Shown: positions 17,604 through 26,858, counted from the first letter of the stretch. The stretch: 64,000 bases of DNA from Micromonospora antibiotica (GCF_017599305.1 NZ_JAGFWR010000022.1:1-64000), one strand, 5' to 3'. Notes: a model not told the origin generated them from the sequence alone. Numbers and translations are program-made.

Positions 17604-17792
17604 TCAGTGCCGCTTGGCGTAGCCGACGAACGCCGTCCAGGCCGTACGGTCGAAGTGAAGGGTGCCGCCCTCGCGGTCCTTGGTGTCGCGCACCAGCACC
17701 CGGCCGGGCAGGTTGTCGGCGACCTCGACGCACGATCCGCCGTTGCCGCCGGACCTGGTCGACTTCCGCCACTGCGGGGTCATCATGTCCAT
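17604..17792 (-). CDS. DUF397 domain protein
   Basis: A 62-residue protein matching DUF397: WRKSTRSGGNGGSCVEVAD near the start, VLVRDTKDREGG in the middle and TAWTAFVGYAK near the end. DUF397 genes usually follow a Scr1-type helix-turn-helix gene, as here. Pairs of this type regulate development and antibiotic production in Streptomyces, though the partner mechanism is unclear. The start at ATG 17792 overlaps the regulator's 3' end; ATG 17786 (ATGA overlap) is also possible. Confidence 0.85.
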   Translation of the reverse strand: MDMMTPQWRKSTRSGGNGGSCVEVADNLPGRVLVRDTKDREGGTLHFDRTAWTAFVGYAKRH

Positions 17793-18580
17793 GACTTCGC
17801 CACTTCCTCGATCAGCTCGACTGACTGCCGGCGGGGGAGCGCCTCGTTCCGCACGATCTCCCACGTTCTGGCCAGCGTAGCGACATCGGTCGGCGTATCG
17901 ACGATCTGCGCGGTGAGCTGGTTGTCCGCGTGGGCGACCCGCTCCCCGTCGGGCATCTCGGCGATGATGAACTGCCCGGCCAACCCCAGGTACATGCCGG
18001 CGTCGGTCGGCACGATGTGCACCTGGATGTGCTCCTCGGCGGTCAACCGGGCCAGGTGCTCGCACTGCTCGATCATCAGCCCCGGCTGGTCGAGCACCGG
18101 TCGGCGCAGCACCGCCTCGTCGATGACGCAGATGAGCTGCGGTGGGCGTTCCCGCCGCAGGATCGCCTGCCGTTCGAGCCGGGACGCCACGATCCGGTCG
18201 ACGTCCTCCGGGGCGAACCGGCCGCCGGCCAGCGTCGCGCGGGCGTACCGCTCGGTCTGCAACAGGCCCGGCACATACGCCAGTTCGAACCAGCGCAGCG
18301 TGGTCGCCCCCCGTTCGAACTCGATCCACTCCCGCAGCCAGGCGGGCTCGGCGTCGAGCCGGCCCAACCGGTCCAGCATCCGCAGGAAGCGCCCGCCGGT
18401 GTCGTGGTGGCCGTCGACGGCCTTCATGAACTCCTTCGTGGGTGCCCGGCCGCCGGTCTCCACCGAGCTGACGTGCGACCCCGAGTAGCCGATGCCCTTA
18501 CCGAAATCCTCCTGGCTGAGTGCGAGTGACGCCCGGAATAGGCGTAACTCCTCCAACACGTAGTCGGTAGCCGTCCCCAT
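17783..18580 (-). CDS. Helix-turn-helix regulator, Scr1/DUF5753 family
   Basis: A 265-residue regulator. The N-terminal XRE-type helix-turn-helix (about 15-60) contains LSQEDFGKGIGYSGSHVSSVETG. The remaining 190 residues form the DUF5753 domain of Scr1-like proteins (PGLLQTERYARA, HLARLTAEEHIQVHIVP, QFIIAEMPDGERVAHAD). It overlaps the DUF397 gene by 10 bases and is therefore translated with it. ATG 18580 follows CGGGGGTG; an upstream ATG (18634) is less likely. It is divergent from a zinc-ribbon gene common beside such pairs in actinomycetes. Confidence 0.85.
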   Translation of the reverse strand: MGTATDYVLEELRLFRASLALSQEDFGKGIGYSGSHVSSVETGGRAPTKEFMKAVDGHHDTGGRFLRMLDRLGRLDAEPAWLREWIEFERGATTLRWFELAYVPGLLQTERYARATLAGGRFAPEDVDRIVASRLERQAILRRERPPQLICVIDEAVLRRPVLDQPGLMIEQCEHLARLTAEEHIQVHIVPTDAGMYLGLAGQFIIAEMPDGERVAHADNQLTAQIVDTPTDVATLARTWEIVRNEALPRRQSVELIEEVAKSWT

Positions 18581-18753
18581 CACACCCCCGGTTCCTGCCC
18601 ACCGCGGACCGGCGGGTCGCTCGTGGTCGCTCACCCACCCCGCTGAGCTGCGCAGATGACGTGAGCGTGTATCGACAGTAGTGGTCCGATCAGCAGACTG
18701 TCACCCGTGGCGGGCCCGCTGGCAGCCGGTGAGGGCGGGAGCGGGCCCTGCCC

Positions 18754-18791
18754 GGGGCCGCTCCCGACCCCCCCCGTGCGGGAGCGGCCCC
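18754..18791. promoter_or_regulatory. Strong hairpin in the divergent promoter gap
   Basis: Perfect 13-nt arms (18754-18766 and 18779-18791, GGGGCCGCTCCCG and complement) flank a C-rich 12-nt loop. It lies about 80 bases before the zinc-ribbon gene and about 170 before the Scr1-type regulator. It could be an attenuator in the rightward leader or an operator. Confidence 0.5.
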
Positions 18792-18873
18792 TTCCAGTCC
18801 CATGCCGATGCGGTCGGCCCCGGGCCGCGACGGCCGGTGCCGACCGCGCCCACGATTCGAGGAGGTGGCGGTG

Positions 18874-19128
18874 ATGGTGGTCCGACCGCCGGTCCCGCAC
18901 GTCGCGATGCGCCCGCTGTGGCGGTGCCGCAACTGTGGCCGGGAGTGGCCCTGCCAACCGGCCAAGCTCGCCCTGCTCACCGAGTACCGCAGGGACCGCA
19001 CCGGGCTGCTGGTCTACCTCGGCACCCTGATGCACGAGGCGACCAACCAGCTCACCCAACTGCACCCGGAACACCCGCCGGCTCGGATGACCGAACGTTT
19101 CCTGTCCTGGGCCAGGGCCCGGCGCTGA
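18874..19128 (+). CDS. Small zinc-ribbon-like protein
   Basis: An 84-residue protein with CRNCGREWPC, a Cys4-type or Cys3 knuckle, followed by a helical segment LLTEYRRDRTGLLVYLG. Proteins of this form are common next to Scr1/DUF397 loci in actinomycetes and are sometimes mis-annotated as flavin reductase; the function is not known. ATG 18874 follows GGAGG (18861-18865) at an 8-base spacing. Confidence 0.65.
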   Translation: MVVRPPVPHVAMRPLWRCRNCGREWPCQPAKLALLTEYRRDRTGLLVYLGTLMHEATNQLTQLHPEHPPARMTERFLSWARARR

Positions 19129-19359
19129 AACCGCCCGCACGGGCACGACCCGGACGCCGGTGACGCCTGCGCGGTGGGCCCGGTCCCACCCGTCCCGACT
19201 CCGGTTACCGGCAGGTTTCACGGCTTCGCAGGTCGGGCAGTCTAGGCGCAGGCATCGGTCGGAGCGGCGTGTTTCCGCACTTCAGCGGCGCGGTACCGGC
19301 TAGCCGTGCACCGGGGCACGGGTGACCCCCCGGTTTTCGTCGAAGAGAGGGGGAGGGTG

Positions 19360-20649
19360 ATGACGGACCCCGGAACGGCCCGACACCGGCGTCGGCCGGC
19401 GCTCCGGGCCGGGGCGGCCGCCGCCGCGCTGGCGCTGGTCGCGCCGCTGGCCGCGTGCGGCACCGACGACGGTGGCGGTGGTACGCCCACGATCAACCTG
19501 TACTACCCGCCCGAGCAGAACCTGCAGAAGGTGGTCGACGACTGCAACACCCGGGCCGAGGGGCGCTACAAGATCGCCTACCGGGTGCTGCCCCGGCAGG
19601 CCGACGACCAGCGGGTGCAGTTGGTCCGCCGGTTGGCCGCCGAGGACAGCGGGATGGACGTGCTCGGCCTCGACGTCACCTGGACCCAGGAGTTCGCCAG
19701 CGCGAAGTGGATCCGGGAGTGGACCGGTCAGGACAAGAGCGAGGTTGAGCAGGGCACCCTGGCGGGCCCGCTGGACACCGCCCGCTACGAGGGCAAGCTC
19801 TACGGGGCGCCCAAGAACACCAACGTGCAACTGCTCTGGTACCGCAGCGACCTCGTCCCGCAGGCACCCAAGACCTGGGACGACATGATCACCGTCGCCA
19901 AGGACCTCAAGGGGCAGGGCAAGCCGTACCAGGTGCTCACCATGGGCGCGCAGTACGAGGGCCTGGTGGTGCTCTACAACACGCTCGCCGAGAGTGCCGG
20001 GGGCAAGATCCTCAGCGACGACGGCAAGCAGGCCGTGATGGACGACGGCACCGTCAAGGCCCTCGACCAGCTCCAGCGCTTCGCCACGTCGGGCGTGACG
20101 TCACCGTCGTTCAGCAACTCCACCGAGGATCCGGTCCGGCTGGACTTCCAGTCCGGCAAGGGCGCCTTCCAGGTCAACTGGCCGTTCGTCTACCCGGCGT
20201 TGCAGGAGGCCGACCCGGAGCTGGCCAAGAAGGTCAAGTGGGCCCGGGTGCCCGGCATCGACGCGAACACCCCCAGCAAGGTCACCATCGGCGGGGTCAA
20301 CATGGCGGTCAGCGCCTACTCCAAGCACCCGACGGAGTCCTTCGAGGTGGCGAAGTGCCTCCGGGACGCCAAGAACCAGAAGTTCTCCGCGATCAACGAC
20401 GGGGTGCCCCCGACCATCGAGGCGGTCTACGACGATCCGGAGATGGACGAGGCGTACCCGATGAAGGAGACCATCCTGGAGGAGTTGAAGGAGCCGGCGG
20501 TCCGTCCGCTGACCCCCGCGTACCAGAGCATCTCCACGGTGATGTCGGCGATCCTGTCGCCGCCGTCGGCGATCAGGCCGGAGCAGACCGCCAAGGAGCT
20601 GCGTAAGGCCATCTCCGACGCGCTCCAGTCCAAGGGGGTCCTGCCGTGA
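19360..20649 (+). CDS. lpqY: Sugar-binding lipoprotein, LpqY-like
   Basis: A 429-residue solute-binding protein with a lipoprotein signal ending LAPLAAC (C33) and a type 1 extracellular solute-binding fold (PTINLYYPPEQN, LDVTWTQEFA, YGAPKNTNVQLLWYR). The gene order with the next three genes matches the mycobacterial lpqY-sugA-sugB-sugC trehalose-recycling importer, so trehalose is the likely ligand (inference from order and family). ATG 19360 follows GAGAGGGGGAGGG; GTG 19357 is adjacent. It overlaps the next gene by GTGA, implying coupled translation. Confidence 0.75.
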   Translation: MTDPGTARHRRRPALRAGAAAAALALVAPLAACGTDDGGGGTPTINLYYPPEQNLQKVVDDCNTRAEGRYKIAYRVLPRQADDQRVQLVRRLAAEDSGMDVLGLDVTWTQEFASAKWIREWTGQDKSEVEQGTLAGPLDTARYEGKLYGAPKNTNVQLLWYRSDLVPQAPKTWDDMITVAKDLKGQGKPYQVLTMGAQYEGLVVLYNTLAESAGGKILSDDGKQAVMDDGTVKALDQLQRFATSGVTSPSFSNSTEDPVRLDFQSGKGAFQVNWPFVYPALQEADPELAKKVKWARVPGIDANTPSKVTIGGVNMAVSAYSKHPTESFEVAKCLRDAKNQKFSAINDGVPPTIEAVYDDPEMDEAYPMKETILEELKEPAVRPLTPAYQSISTVMSAILSPPSAIRPEQTAKELRKAISDALQSKGVLP

Positions 20650-21545
20650 GCCGGCGAGCCCCGCTGAGCGAGAACAAGAAGGCCGAACGGAAACTGGGTT
20701 GGCTGCTCTGCGCCCCGGCCGCGCTGGTCATGGTGCTGGTCACCGCGTACCCGATCATCTATTCGGTCTGGCTGTCGTTGCAGCGCTTCGACCTGCGCTT
20801 CCCCGACCAGCGCGAGTTCATCGGGCTGGAGAACTACGTCACCGTGCTGAGCAACGAGTTCTGGTGGACCGCGTTCGGGGTGACCATGCTGATCACGGTG
20901 GTCACCGTGGCGGTGGAACTGGTGCTCGGCATGGGGCTGGCCCTGGTCATGCACCGCACCCTGGTCGGCCGGGGCATCGTGCGGACCGCCGCGCTCATCC
21001 CCTACGGCATCGTCACGGTCGTCGCCGCGTTCTCCTGGCGGTACGCCTGGACGCCCGGCACCGGCTACCTGGCCAACCTGTTCGACGGCAGCGCCCCGCT
21101 GACCGAGCGGGCCAGCTCGCTGGCGATCATCATGCTGGCCGAGATCTGGAAGACCACCCCGTTCATGGCCCTGCTGCTGATGGCCGGGCTGGCGCTGGTG
21201 CCGGAGGACCTGCTCAAGGCGGCCTCCACCGACGGGGCGACGGCGTGGCAGCGGTTCACCAAGGTGATGCTGCCGGTGATGAAGCCGGCGATCCTCGTCG
21301 CGCTGCTGTTCCGCACCCTGGACGCGTTCCGGGTCTTCGACAACATCTTCGTGCTCACCAACGGCGGCAACGAGACCTCGTCGGTGTCGATGCTCGCCTA
21401 CAACAACCTGATCCGGGGGCTCAACCTCGGCATCGGCTCCACGATGTCCGTGCTGATCTTCATCACGGTGGCGATCATCGCGTTCGTCTTCGTGAAGCTG
21501 TTCGGCACCGCTGCCCCGGGCAGCGACGACGGGGAGAGGCGCTGA
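20646..21545 (+). CDS. sugA: Sugar ABC transporter permease, SugA-like
   Basis: A 299-residue MalF-type permease with six predicted membrane segments and the EAA loop LKAASTDGATAWQRFTKVMLP, which docks on the ATPase. The first segment (LLCAPAALVMVLVTAYPIIY) follows a short charged N-terminus. GTG 20646 overlaps the binding-protein stop as GTGA. It forms the membrane channel with the next gene's product. Confidence 0.85.
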   Translation: MSRRAPLSENKKAERKLGWLLCAPAALVMVLVTAYPIIYSVWLSLQRFDLRFPDQREFIGLENYVTVLSNEFWWTAFGVTMLITVVTVAVELVLGMGLALVMHRTLVGRGIVRTAALIPYGIVTVVAAFSWRYAWTPGTGYLANLFDGSAPLTERASSLAIIMLAEIWKTTPFMALLLMAGLALVPEDLLKAASTDGATAWQRFTKVMLPVMKPAILVALLFRTLDAFRVFDNIFVLTNGGNETSSVSMLAYNNLIRGLNLGIGSTMSVLIFITVAIIAFVFVKLFGTAAPGSDDGERR

Positions 21546-21546
21546 C

Positions 21547-22380
21547 ATGGCCGACACCACCACCCGGGCGAAGCTGCGCTGGGGCCTGATCGACGTCATC
21601 GTCGTCGTGTTCGCCCTGGTCCCGGTGCTCTGGATCGCCTCCCTGTCGTTCAAGACCCCGGCCACCCTCACCGACGGCAAGTTCTGGCCCCGGGAGTGGA
21701 CGCTGGACAACTACCGGAGCATCTTCGACACCGACCAGTTCGTCCGCGCCCTGGTCAACTCGATCGGCATCGCCCTGATCGCCACGCTCATCGCGGTGGT
21801 CCTCGGCGCGATGGCCGCGTACGCGATCAGCCGGCTGGACTTCCCCGGCAAGCGCCTGCTGGTCGGGGTGTCCCTGCTGATCGCGATGTTCCCGCAGGTG
21901 TCGCTGGTGTCGCCGCTGTTCGAGATCGAACGGCAGCTCGGCCTCTTCGACACCTGGCCGGGGCTGATCCTGCCGTACATCACCTTCGCGTTGCCGCTGG
22001 CGATCTACACGCTGTCGGCGTTCTTCAAGCAGATCCCGTGGGACCTGGAGAAGGCGGCGAAGATGGACGGCGCGACCCAGGCGCAGGCGTTCCGGCGGGT
22101 CATCGCCCCGCTGGCCGCCCCGGGCCTGTTCACCACGGCGATCCTGGTCTTCATCTTCTGCTGGAACGACTTCCTGTTCGCCATCACGCTCACCTCGACC
22201 GAGCGGGCCCGTACGGTGCCGGTGGCGCTGTCGTTCTTCACCGGCGAGTCGCAGTTCGAGGACCCCACCGGGGCGATCTGCGCCGCCGCCGTGGTGATCA
22301 CCATTCCGATCATCCTGTTCGTGCTCTTCTTCCAGCGCCGCATCGTCTCCGGTCTGACCTCCGGCGCAGTCAAGGGATAG
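21547..22380 (+). CDS. sugB: Sugar ABC transporter permease, SugB-like
   Basis: A 277-residue MalG-type permease with six membrane segments and the EAA loop LEKAAKMDGATQAQAFRRVI. It starts one base after the SugA-like stop. The last segment ends just before the soluble C-terminal tail, as usual for MalG. Confidence 0.85.
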   Translation: MADTTTRAKLRWGLIDVIVVVFALVPVLWIASLSFKTPATLTDGKFWPREWTLDNYRSIFDTDQFVRALVNSIGIALIATLIAVVLGAMAAYAISRLDFPGKRLLVGVSLLIAMFPQVSLVSPLFEIERQLGLFDTWPGLILPYITFALPLAIYTLSAFFKQIPWDLEKAAKMDGATQAQAFRRVIAPLAAPGLFTTAILVFIFCWNDFLFAITLTSTERARTVPVALSFFTGESQFEDPTGAICAAAVVITIPIILFVLFFQRRIVSGLTSGAVKG

Positions 22381-22388
22381 GTGACAAA

Positions 22389-23594
22389 ATGGCTGACATC
22401 GTGCTGGACAAGGTGAGCAAGAGCTTCCCCGACGGCACCGTCGCGGTGCAGGACGTCGACCTGGAGATCGCCGACGGCGAGTTCGTCATCCTGGTCGGTC
22501 CGTCCGGCTGCGGGAAGTCCACCACCCTCAACATGATCGCCGGGCTGGAGGACATCAGCTCCGGTGAGCTGCGCATCGGCGGACAACGGGTCAACGACAA
22601 GGCGCCACGGGACCGGGACATCGCGATGGTGTTCCAGTCGTACGCGCTCTACCCGAACATGACCGTCCGGGAGAACATGGCGTTCCCGCTGCGGCTGGCC
22701 AAGCTGGACAAGGCGACCATCGACCAGAAGGTGGACGAGGCGGCGAAGGTGCTGGAGCTGACCTCGCTGCTGGACCGCAAGCCGGCGAACCTCTCCGGTG
22801 GGCAGCGCCAGCGGGTGGCGATGGGCCGGGCGATCGTCCGGCAGCCCAAGGCGTTCCTGATGGACGAGCCACTGTCCAACCTGGATGCCAAGCTGCGCGT
22901 GCAGATGCGTACCGTGGTGTCCCGGTTGCAGAAGAAGCTCGGCACCACCACCGTCTACGTGACCCACGACCAGACCGAGGCGATGACCCTCGGCGACCGC
23001 GTGGTCATCATGCGGGGTGGCGCGATCCAGCAGGTCGGTCCGCCCCAGGAGCTGTACGACCACCCCCGCAACCTCTTCGTCGCCGGTTTCATCGGCTCCC
23101 CGTCGATGAACTTCCTGCACGCCGCCGTGGAGGACGGGAAGCTGCGGACCGCCCTGGGCGACGTGCCGATCGGCGACCGGATCCGCCGCGAGCTGGAGGG
23201 GGCCGACGCGCCCCGGGAGCTGATCCTCGGCATCCGCCCCGAGCACTTCGAGGACGCCGAACTGATCGACGACGAGGCGCGGGCCCGGGGCATGGAGTTC
23301 ACCGCCCCCGCCGACATCGTCGAGTCGATGGGCTCCGACAAGTACGTCTACTTCACCGTCGAGGGGCAGCGGGCCAGCGCCGCCGAGCTGGAGGAGTTGG
23401 CCGCCGACGCCGGTGCCGACTTCAGTGGCGGCGGGGGCAACCTGGTGACCCGGCTGTCGGCCGAGTCGCCGGTGCAGGAGGGCGAGGACCGGCGGGTCTG
23501 GTTCAACCTGGAGAAGATCCACCTGTTCGACCCGTCGAACGGGCGGAATCTCACCCTGCACGAGGGTCGGTCGGCCGGCACGCTCGGCGACTGA
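22389..23594 (+). CDS. sugC: Sugar ABC transporter ATP-binding protein, SugC/MsiK-like
   Basis: A 401-residue CUT1 ATPase with Walker A GPSGCGKST (K43), signature LSGGQRQR, Walker B FLMDEPLSNLDAK, switch His in YVTHDQTEAM, then a TOBE regulatory domain (GIRPEHF). It energises the SugA/SugB-like channel. Having its own ATPase gene in the operon fits SugC, whereas Streptomyces sugar importers borrow a distant MsiK. ATG 22389 lies eight bases after the previous stop; its ribosome site is weak, consistent with coupling. Confidence 0.85.
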   Translation: MADIVLDKVSKSFPDGTVAVQDVDLEIADGEFVILVGPSGCGKSTTLNMIAGLEDISSGELRIGGQRVNDKAPRDRDIAMVFQSYALYPNMTVRENMAFPLRLAKLDKATIDQKVDEAAKVLELTSLLDRKPANLSGGQRQRVAMGRAIVRQPKAFLMDEPLSNLDAKLRVQMRTVVSRLQKKLGTTTVYVTHDQTEAMTLGDRVVIMRGGAIQQVGPPQELYDHPRNLFVAGFIGSPSMNFLHAAVEDGKLRTALGDVPIGDRIRRELEGADAPRELILGIRPEHFEDAELIDDEARARGMEFTAPADIVESMGSDKYVYFTVEGQRASAAELEELAADAGADFSGGGGNLVTRLSAESPVQEGEDRRVWFNLEKIHLFDPSNGRNLTLHEGRSAGTLGD

Positions 23595-23615
23595 TCCCTC
23601 CCGGCCCGGACGTCC

Positions 23616-23681
23616 GGCCCCAGCGGCGGCGGCCCACCCAGCGGCGGCCCACCCCGCTGGGGCCGCAGCCCCGCTGGGGCC
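23616..23681 (+). terminator. GC hairpin with two alternative right arms after the sugar operon
   Basis: GGCCCCAGCGG (23616-23626) can pair with either of two CCGCTGGGGCC copies (23654-23664 and 23671-23681). It starts 22 bases after the ATPase stop. No T-run follows, as usual in high-GC actinomycetes. The convergent gap (23595-24266) also holds the two repeats listed next. Confidence 0.6.
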
Positions 23682-23815
23682 GCAGACGCAGCGGCCCGGT
23701 GCGGCTGCCCACGAGGCCGGTGATGGCCTGCGCCGTCCGAGCCGACCTCGGGGCTCGCCGCCACCCGCCAGCACGGACAGTAACCTAAGCGTCCGCCTCG
23801 CCCTACCGCCTTCGG

Positions 23816-23890
23816 CCCCTTTGCTCTGCTGCCACCCATGCGACGCTCACGTTCCGCAACTGTCGCGTAGATGGCAGCAGAGCAAAGGGG
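23816..23890. repeat. Nested inverted repeat (19-nt outer arms)
   Basis: CCCCTTTGCTCTGCTGCCA (23816-23834) is perfectly complementary to 23872-23890. Inside, GCGAC (23840-23844) pairs with GTCGC (23862-23866). Outer arms are less GC-rich than the surroundings, so it stands out as a discrete element. It may be a terminator between convergent genes or a dispersed palindrome of a second type. Confidence 0.65.
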
Positions 23891-24089
23891 TCGGGTGGGT
23901 GTAGTGGCGGTCGGCGAGGCATTTCGGTGAATTCCCAGTTCAGAGCACATGGTGGTGGGGTTCCGGGCTTCTCGGTGGCCGAGGCAGCCGATTACTGGCA
24001 GTAACACTGCCGAGAGTTGCGCTGAGTTGCCACCGGGGCAAGGTGTTCGGGATGTGTGCGCATCACTGCGGCGCGCAGGAACTACCCAG

Positions 24090-24240
24090 TCCGTGGCGGC
24101 TACCGGGCTCGTGGCGGCTGCCCGGCCCGTGGTGACTGCCCGGCCCAAGAGGGCTGCGCCGTCCTGGAGGGCTGCCCGGCCCAGGCGGGCTGTGCTGCCT
24201 GTGGGGGCTGTGCGGCGCGGGCGGCGGCCGGGAGGTCCGG
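24090..24240. repeat. Imperfect 15-16 bp direct repeats
   Basis: Diverged copies of a GGCTGCCCGGCCC(G/A) unit run through this 150-base stretch, just 3' of the winged-helix gene. The frame is open on the - strand but codes an Ala/Gln/Pro repeat after the gene's stop is passed in another frame, so I treat it as non-coding. Confidence 0.5.
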
Positions 24241-24266
24241 CACGAGGGGCTGTGGGATGCGGCGGG

Positions 24267-25373
24267 CTACCAGGAGAGGTGCAACGGCAGGTCGAGGAAG
24301 CGGGCGTAGCCTTCCAACGCCGCCCCGACCCGCTGTCTGATCTCCGTGTCCAGCGGGACCAGCGGCTGCACCGTCACGGTGACCCTGGTCCGGGCGAGGC
24401 GGCGCTTCCAGGTGCCGACCACCCGGCCGCCGCGCACCACGGTGGACTGGAAGACGCCGTTGCCGCCGGGGATCACCGCCGGCACGTGCGCCGGGTCCAC
24501 CATGAGGGTGCGGTCCTTGAAGCCCAGCAGGTACTCGTCGAAGCCGGGGAGCACGTGGACGTCGTCCACCGGCAGGCGGGGCGCGTCGAGCAATGCCGGG
24601 TCGAGGTGCGACTCCACGCCGTCGACGTGCACCACGGCCAACTGCCCGGCGTCGGTGGCGACCGCGATGGCGCGCTTCGCGTCGGCGGCGGTCAGCCCCG
24701 TCCAGCCGGTGAAGTCCCGCCGGGTCGTCGGCCCGTGACTGCGGAAGTAGCGCCGGGCCAGGATGCCCAGCGCCTCGTCGCGCTCGGGCCGGTGCGGGTC
24801 GGGGGCCCACTCGTCGAGCAGCGCGAAGGTCTGCTCGGTGCCCACGTGCGGGGCGATGCAGGTGACACCCCGTTGGCTGGCGTACCAGAGTAGGTGGTAG
24901 GCGCGCTGGCCGGTGGTGTCGATGCCGGCGGCGGCGAGGGTGGCCAGGCACTGGGCGCGGGTCAACCGGCCGCCGCCGGCCAGCGCCGCGCCGAGCACGT
25001 CGGCGGCCCGGTCGGCGTCTGCCTCGGTCAGCCCGATCGTGGCCCGGCGGGCCGGTGCCCCGGCCAGGGCGCGTACCCCGGTCAGCTCCAGCATCCAGCG
25101 GGCGTCGCGGCAGGGGACCAGGTGTACGGTGCCCCGCATCGGCCAGGTGCGCAGCGCCTCGCGTCGTTCCAGGGCGGCGCGAACGTCGGCCTCGGTGTGA
25201 CCGGGCAGCCGCAGGCCCAGCGACCACAGGCCGCTCGCCGCGTCCTGGGCCTGCATGGCCCCGAACCACTCCACCACCCCGGCGACGTCCACCGGCCGGC
25301 CACCCGGGTGCTCCCGCAGGCCCAGCGCGGTCATCCGCAACGTCAGCGCCTCGCCGCCGGTCAGCTCCACCAT
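24267..25373 (-). CDS. Winged-helix DNA-binding domain protein (HTH_42/AlkZ-like)
   Basis: A 368-residue protein of the HTH_42 family with AQDAASGLWSLGLRLPG near residue 40, TWPMRGTVHLV, and the C-terminal GFDEYLLGFKDR and GTWKRRLA. The family includes AlkZ, a DNA glycosylase that unhooks crosslinks, and the QxQ-type motif MQAQD near residue 33-37 is like that of AlkZ-type enzymes. Glycosylase activity is therefore possible but unproven. The start is ATG 25373 (ATGGTGGAGCTGAC); the ribosome site is weak. Confidence 0.7.
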   Translation of the reverse strand: MVELTGGEALTLRMTALGLREHPGGRPVDVAGVVEWFGAMQAQDAASGLWSLGLRLPGHTEADVRAALERREALRTWPMRGTVHLVPCRDARWMLELTGVRALAGAPARRATIGLTEADADRAADVLGAALAGGGRLTRAQCLATLAAAGIDTTGQRAYHLLWYASQRGVTCIAPHVGTEQTFALLDEWAPDPHRPERDEALGILARRYFRSHGPTTRRDFTGWTGLTAADAKRAIAVATDAGQLAVVHVDGVESHLDPALLDAPRLPVDDVHVLPGFDEYLLGFKDRTLMVDPAHVPAVIPGGNGVFQSTVVRGGRVVGTWKRRLARTRVTVTVQPLVPLDTEIRQRVGAALEGYARFLDLPLHLSW

Positions 25374-25472
25374 GCGGCCAGCATAGGGAGCACCCCCGAC
25401 GTCGGCCGGCACACCCGGACCGGACCGTCACCGCCGGGCGCGCAGCGCGGTGGTCATGTGGTGGGGACCCCT

Positions 25473-25512
25473 GATCGCGCTACGCCGGTTGCCGAACCGG
25501 CGGAGCGCGATC
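25473..25512 (-). terminator. Hairpin after the GNAT gene
   Basis: GATCGCGCT-A-CGCCGGTT (25473-25490) pairs with 25495-25512 over 18 positions with one mismatch, around a 4-nt loop. It lies between two - strand genes, about 150 bases past the GNAT stop, and is a probable terminator for it. Confidence 0.6.
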
Positions 25513-25663
25513 CCCCGTGCAGGTCCCCCCGAACCCCGAGGGTGGCCCCCACCCCGGCGTCCGTGCCCCCAGGATCGCGTTCCCGTCCGTGCGTGGGAGC
25601 GTTCCCGGGCGGAACTTGCGGAAATCTTGAGCTGCGGCCGAAACTCTCGGTGTCGCCGGCGGT

Positions 25664-26155
25664 CTAGTCGAGCCGGCGGTGCATCACCAGCAGGTCGACC
25701 AGGCCGAGGTCGGGATGGCGGAAACCCTCCGGGATCCGGCCGACCACGGCGAATCCCAGCGACTCCCACAGCGCCACCGCCCGGGTGTTGCTGGCCACGA
25801 CCGCGTTGAACTGCATCGCCCGGTAGCCGTCGTCCCGGGCCAGCTCCAGCACGTACACCCCGAGGGCCCGGCCGACGCCGCGACCCGCCGCCGTCGGCGC
25901 GACCATGAAGCTGGCGTTGGCCACGTGGTCGCCCGGCCCCTCCTGGTTGGCGATCAGCTTCGCCGTCCCCAGGACCGTCCCGTCGTCGTCCACCGCGACC
26001 ACCGTCCGACCGGGTGGGGCGACCAGCCACCGTCGGCGGGCGTCGTCCGCACTGACGTCACGCGGCCAGGTGTACGTCTGCCCGGCGGCGACGATCTCGC
26101 GCAGGAAGGACCAGATCGCGGGCCAGTCCCCGGCGGTGGCGGCGCGCAGCTGCAT
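25664..26155 (-). CDS. GNAT-family N-acetyltransferase
   Basis: A 163-residue acetyltransferase. The acetyl-CoA loop is GRGVGRALG (motif A), preceded by the strand ANASFMVAPTAAG, and the C-terminal motif B is SNTRAVALWESLGF. The acceptor is unknown; similarity in layout is to phosphinothricin/amino-acid acetyltransferases. ATG 26155 (MQLRAATAGDW) is the natural GNAT start; an open frame upstream reaches the divergent gene. The 85-base gap to the divergent wrbA-like gene holds both promoters. Confidence 0.8.
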   Translation of the reverse strand: MQLRAATAGDWPAIWSFLREIVAAGQTYTWPRDVSADDARRRWLVAPPGRTVVAVDDDGTVLGTAKLIANQEGPGDHVANASFMVAPTAAGRGVGRALGVYVLELARDDGYRAMQFNAVVASNTRAVALWESLGFAVVGRIPEGFRHPDLGLVDLLVMHRRLD

Positions 26156-26240
26156 GTCCGGATCATGCCACGCGGGAACGTTTGACCCGGCAACCACCGG
26201 GTAGTCGCGGGAGCTGACCCGAACCGAGGAGGACACAGGA

Positions 26241-26858
26241 ATGGACGGCCAGGTCAAGGTAGCGGTCATCTACTACAGCGCGACCGGCATCACCTACCAG
26301 ATGGCGCAGGCGGCCTGTGAGGCCGCCGGTGAGGCGGGAGCCGAGGTGCGCCTGCGCAAGGTGCGGGAGTTGGCGCCCGACGAGGCGATCCGCTCGAACG
26401 CGGGCTGGCAGGCGCACCGGCTGGAGACCCAGGACGTGATGGAGGCCGAGATCGACGATCTGGCCTGGGCCGACGTGGTGATCTTCGGTAGCCCCACCCG
26501 GTACGGCATGATCGCCGCCCAGCTCAAGCAGTTCATCGACACCACCGGCCCGCTCTGGGCCAACGGTGCGCTGGCCGACAAGGTCTACAGCGGCTTCACC
26601 TCCACCGCCACCTCGCACGGCGGGCAGGAGTCGACCCTGCTGTCGCTGTTCACGATCTTCTACCACTGGGGTGGTGTGGTGGTCACCCCCGGCTACACCG
26701 ACCCGAGTCAGTTCGTCGCCGGCAACCCGTACGGCGCGTCGCACACCAGCAACAACGGGGAGATCGCCCCGGACCACGTGGCGCTCGCGGCCACCGCGCT
26801 GACCGCCAAGCGGGCGGTCCGCATCGGCGCCGCCGTCAAGCGCGGCCTGGCCGGCTGA
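26241..26858 (+). CDS. wrbA: NAD(P)H:quinone oxidoreductase, WrbA-like
   Basis: A 205-residue flavodoxin-fold protein. The FMN phosphate loop is YYSATGITYQMA near the N-terminus; FGSPTRYGMIAAQLKQFID and TSTATSHGGQE are the WrbA-specific stretches. It reduces quinones by two electrons, limiting redox cycling. The start ATG 26241 follows GAGGAGG. It is divergent from the GNAT gene and convergent with the anthranilate synthase. Confidence 0.85.
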   Translation: MDGQVKVAVIYYSATGITYQMAQAACEAAGEAGAEVRLRKVRELAPDEAIRSNAGWQAHRLETQDVMEAEIDDLAWADVVIFGSPTRYGMIAAQLKQFIDTTGPLWANGALADKVYSGFTSTATSHGGQESTLLSLFTIFYHWGGVVVTPGYTDPSQFVAGNPYGASHTSNNGEIAPDHVALAATALTAKRAVRIGAAVKRGLAG

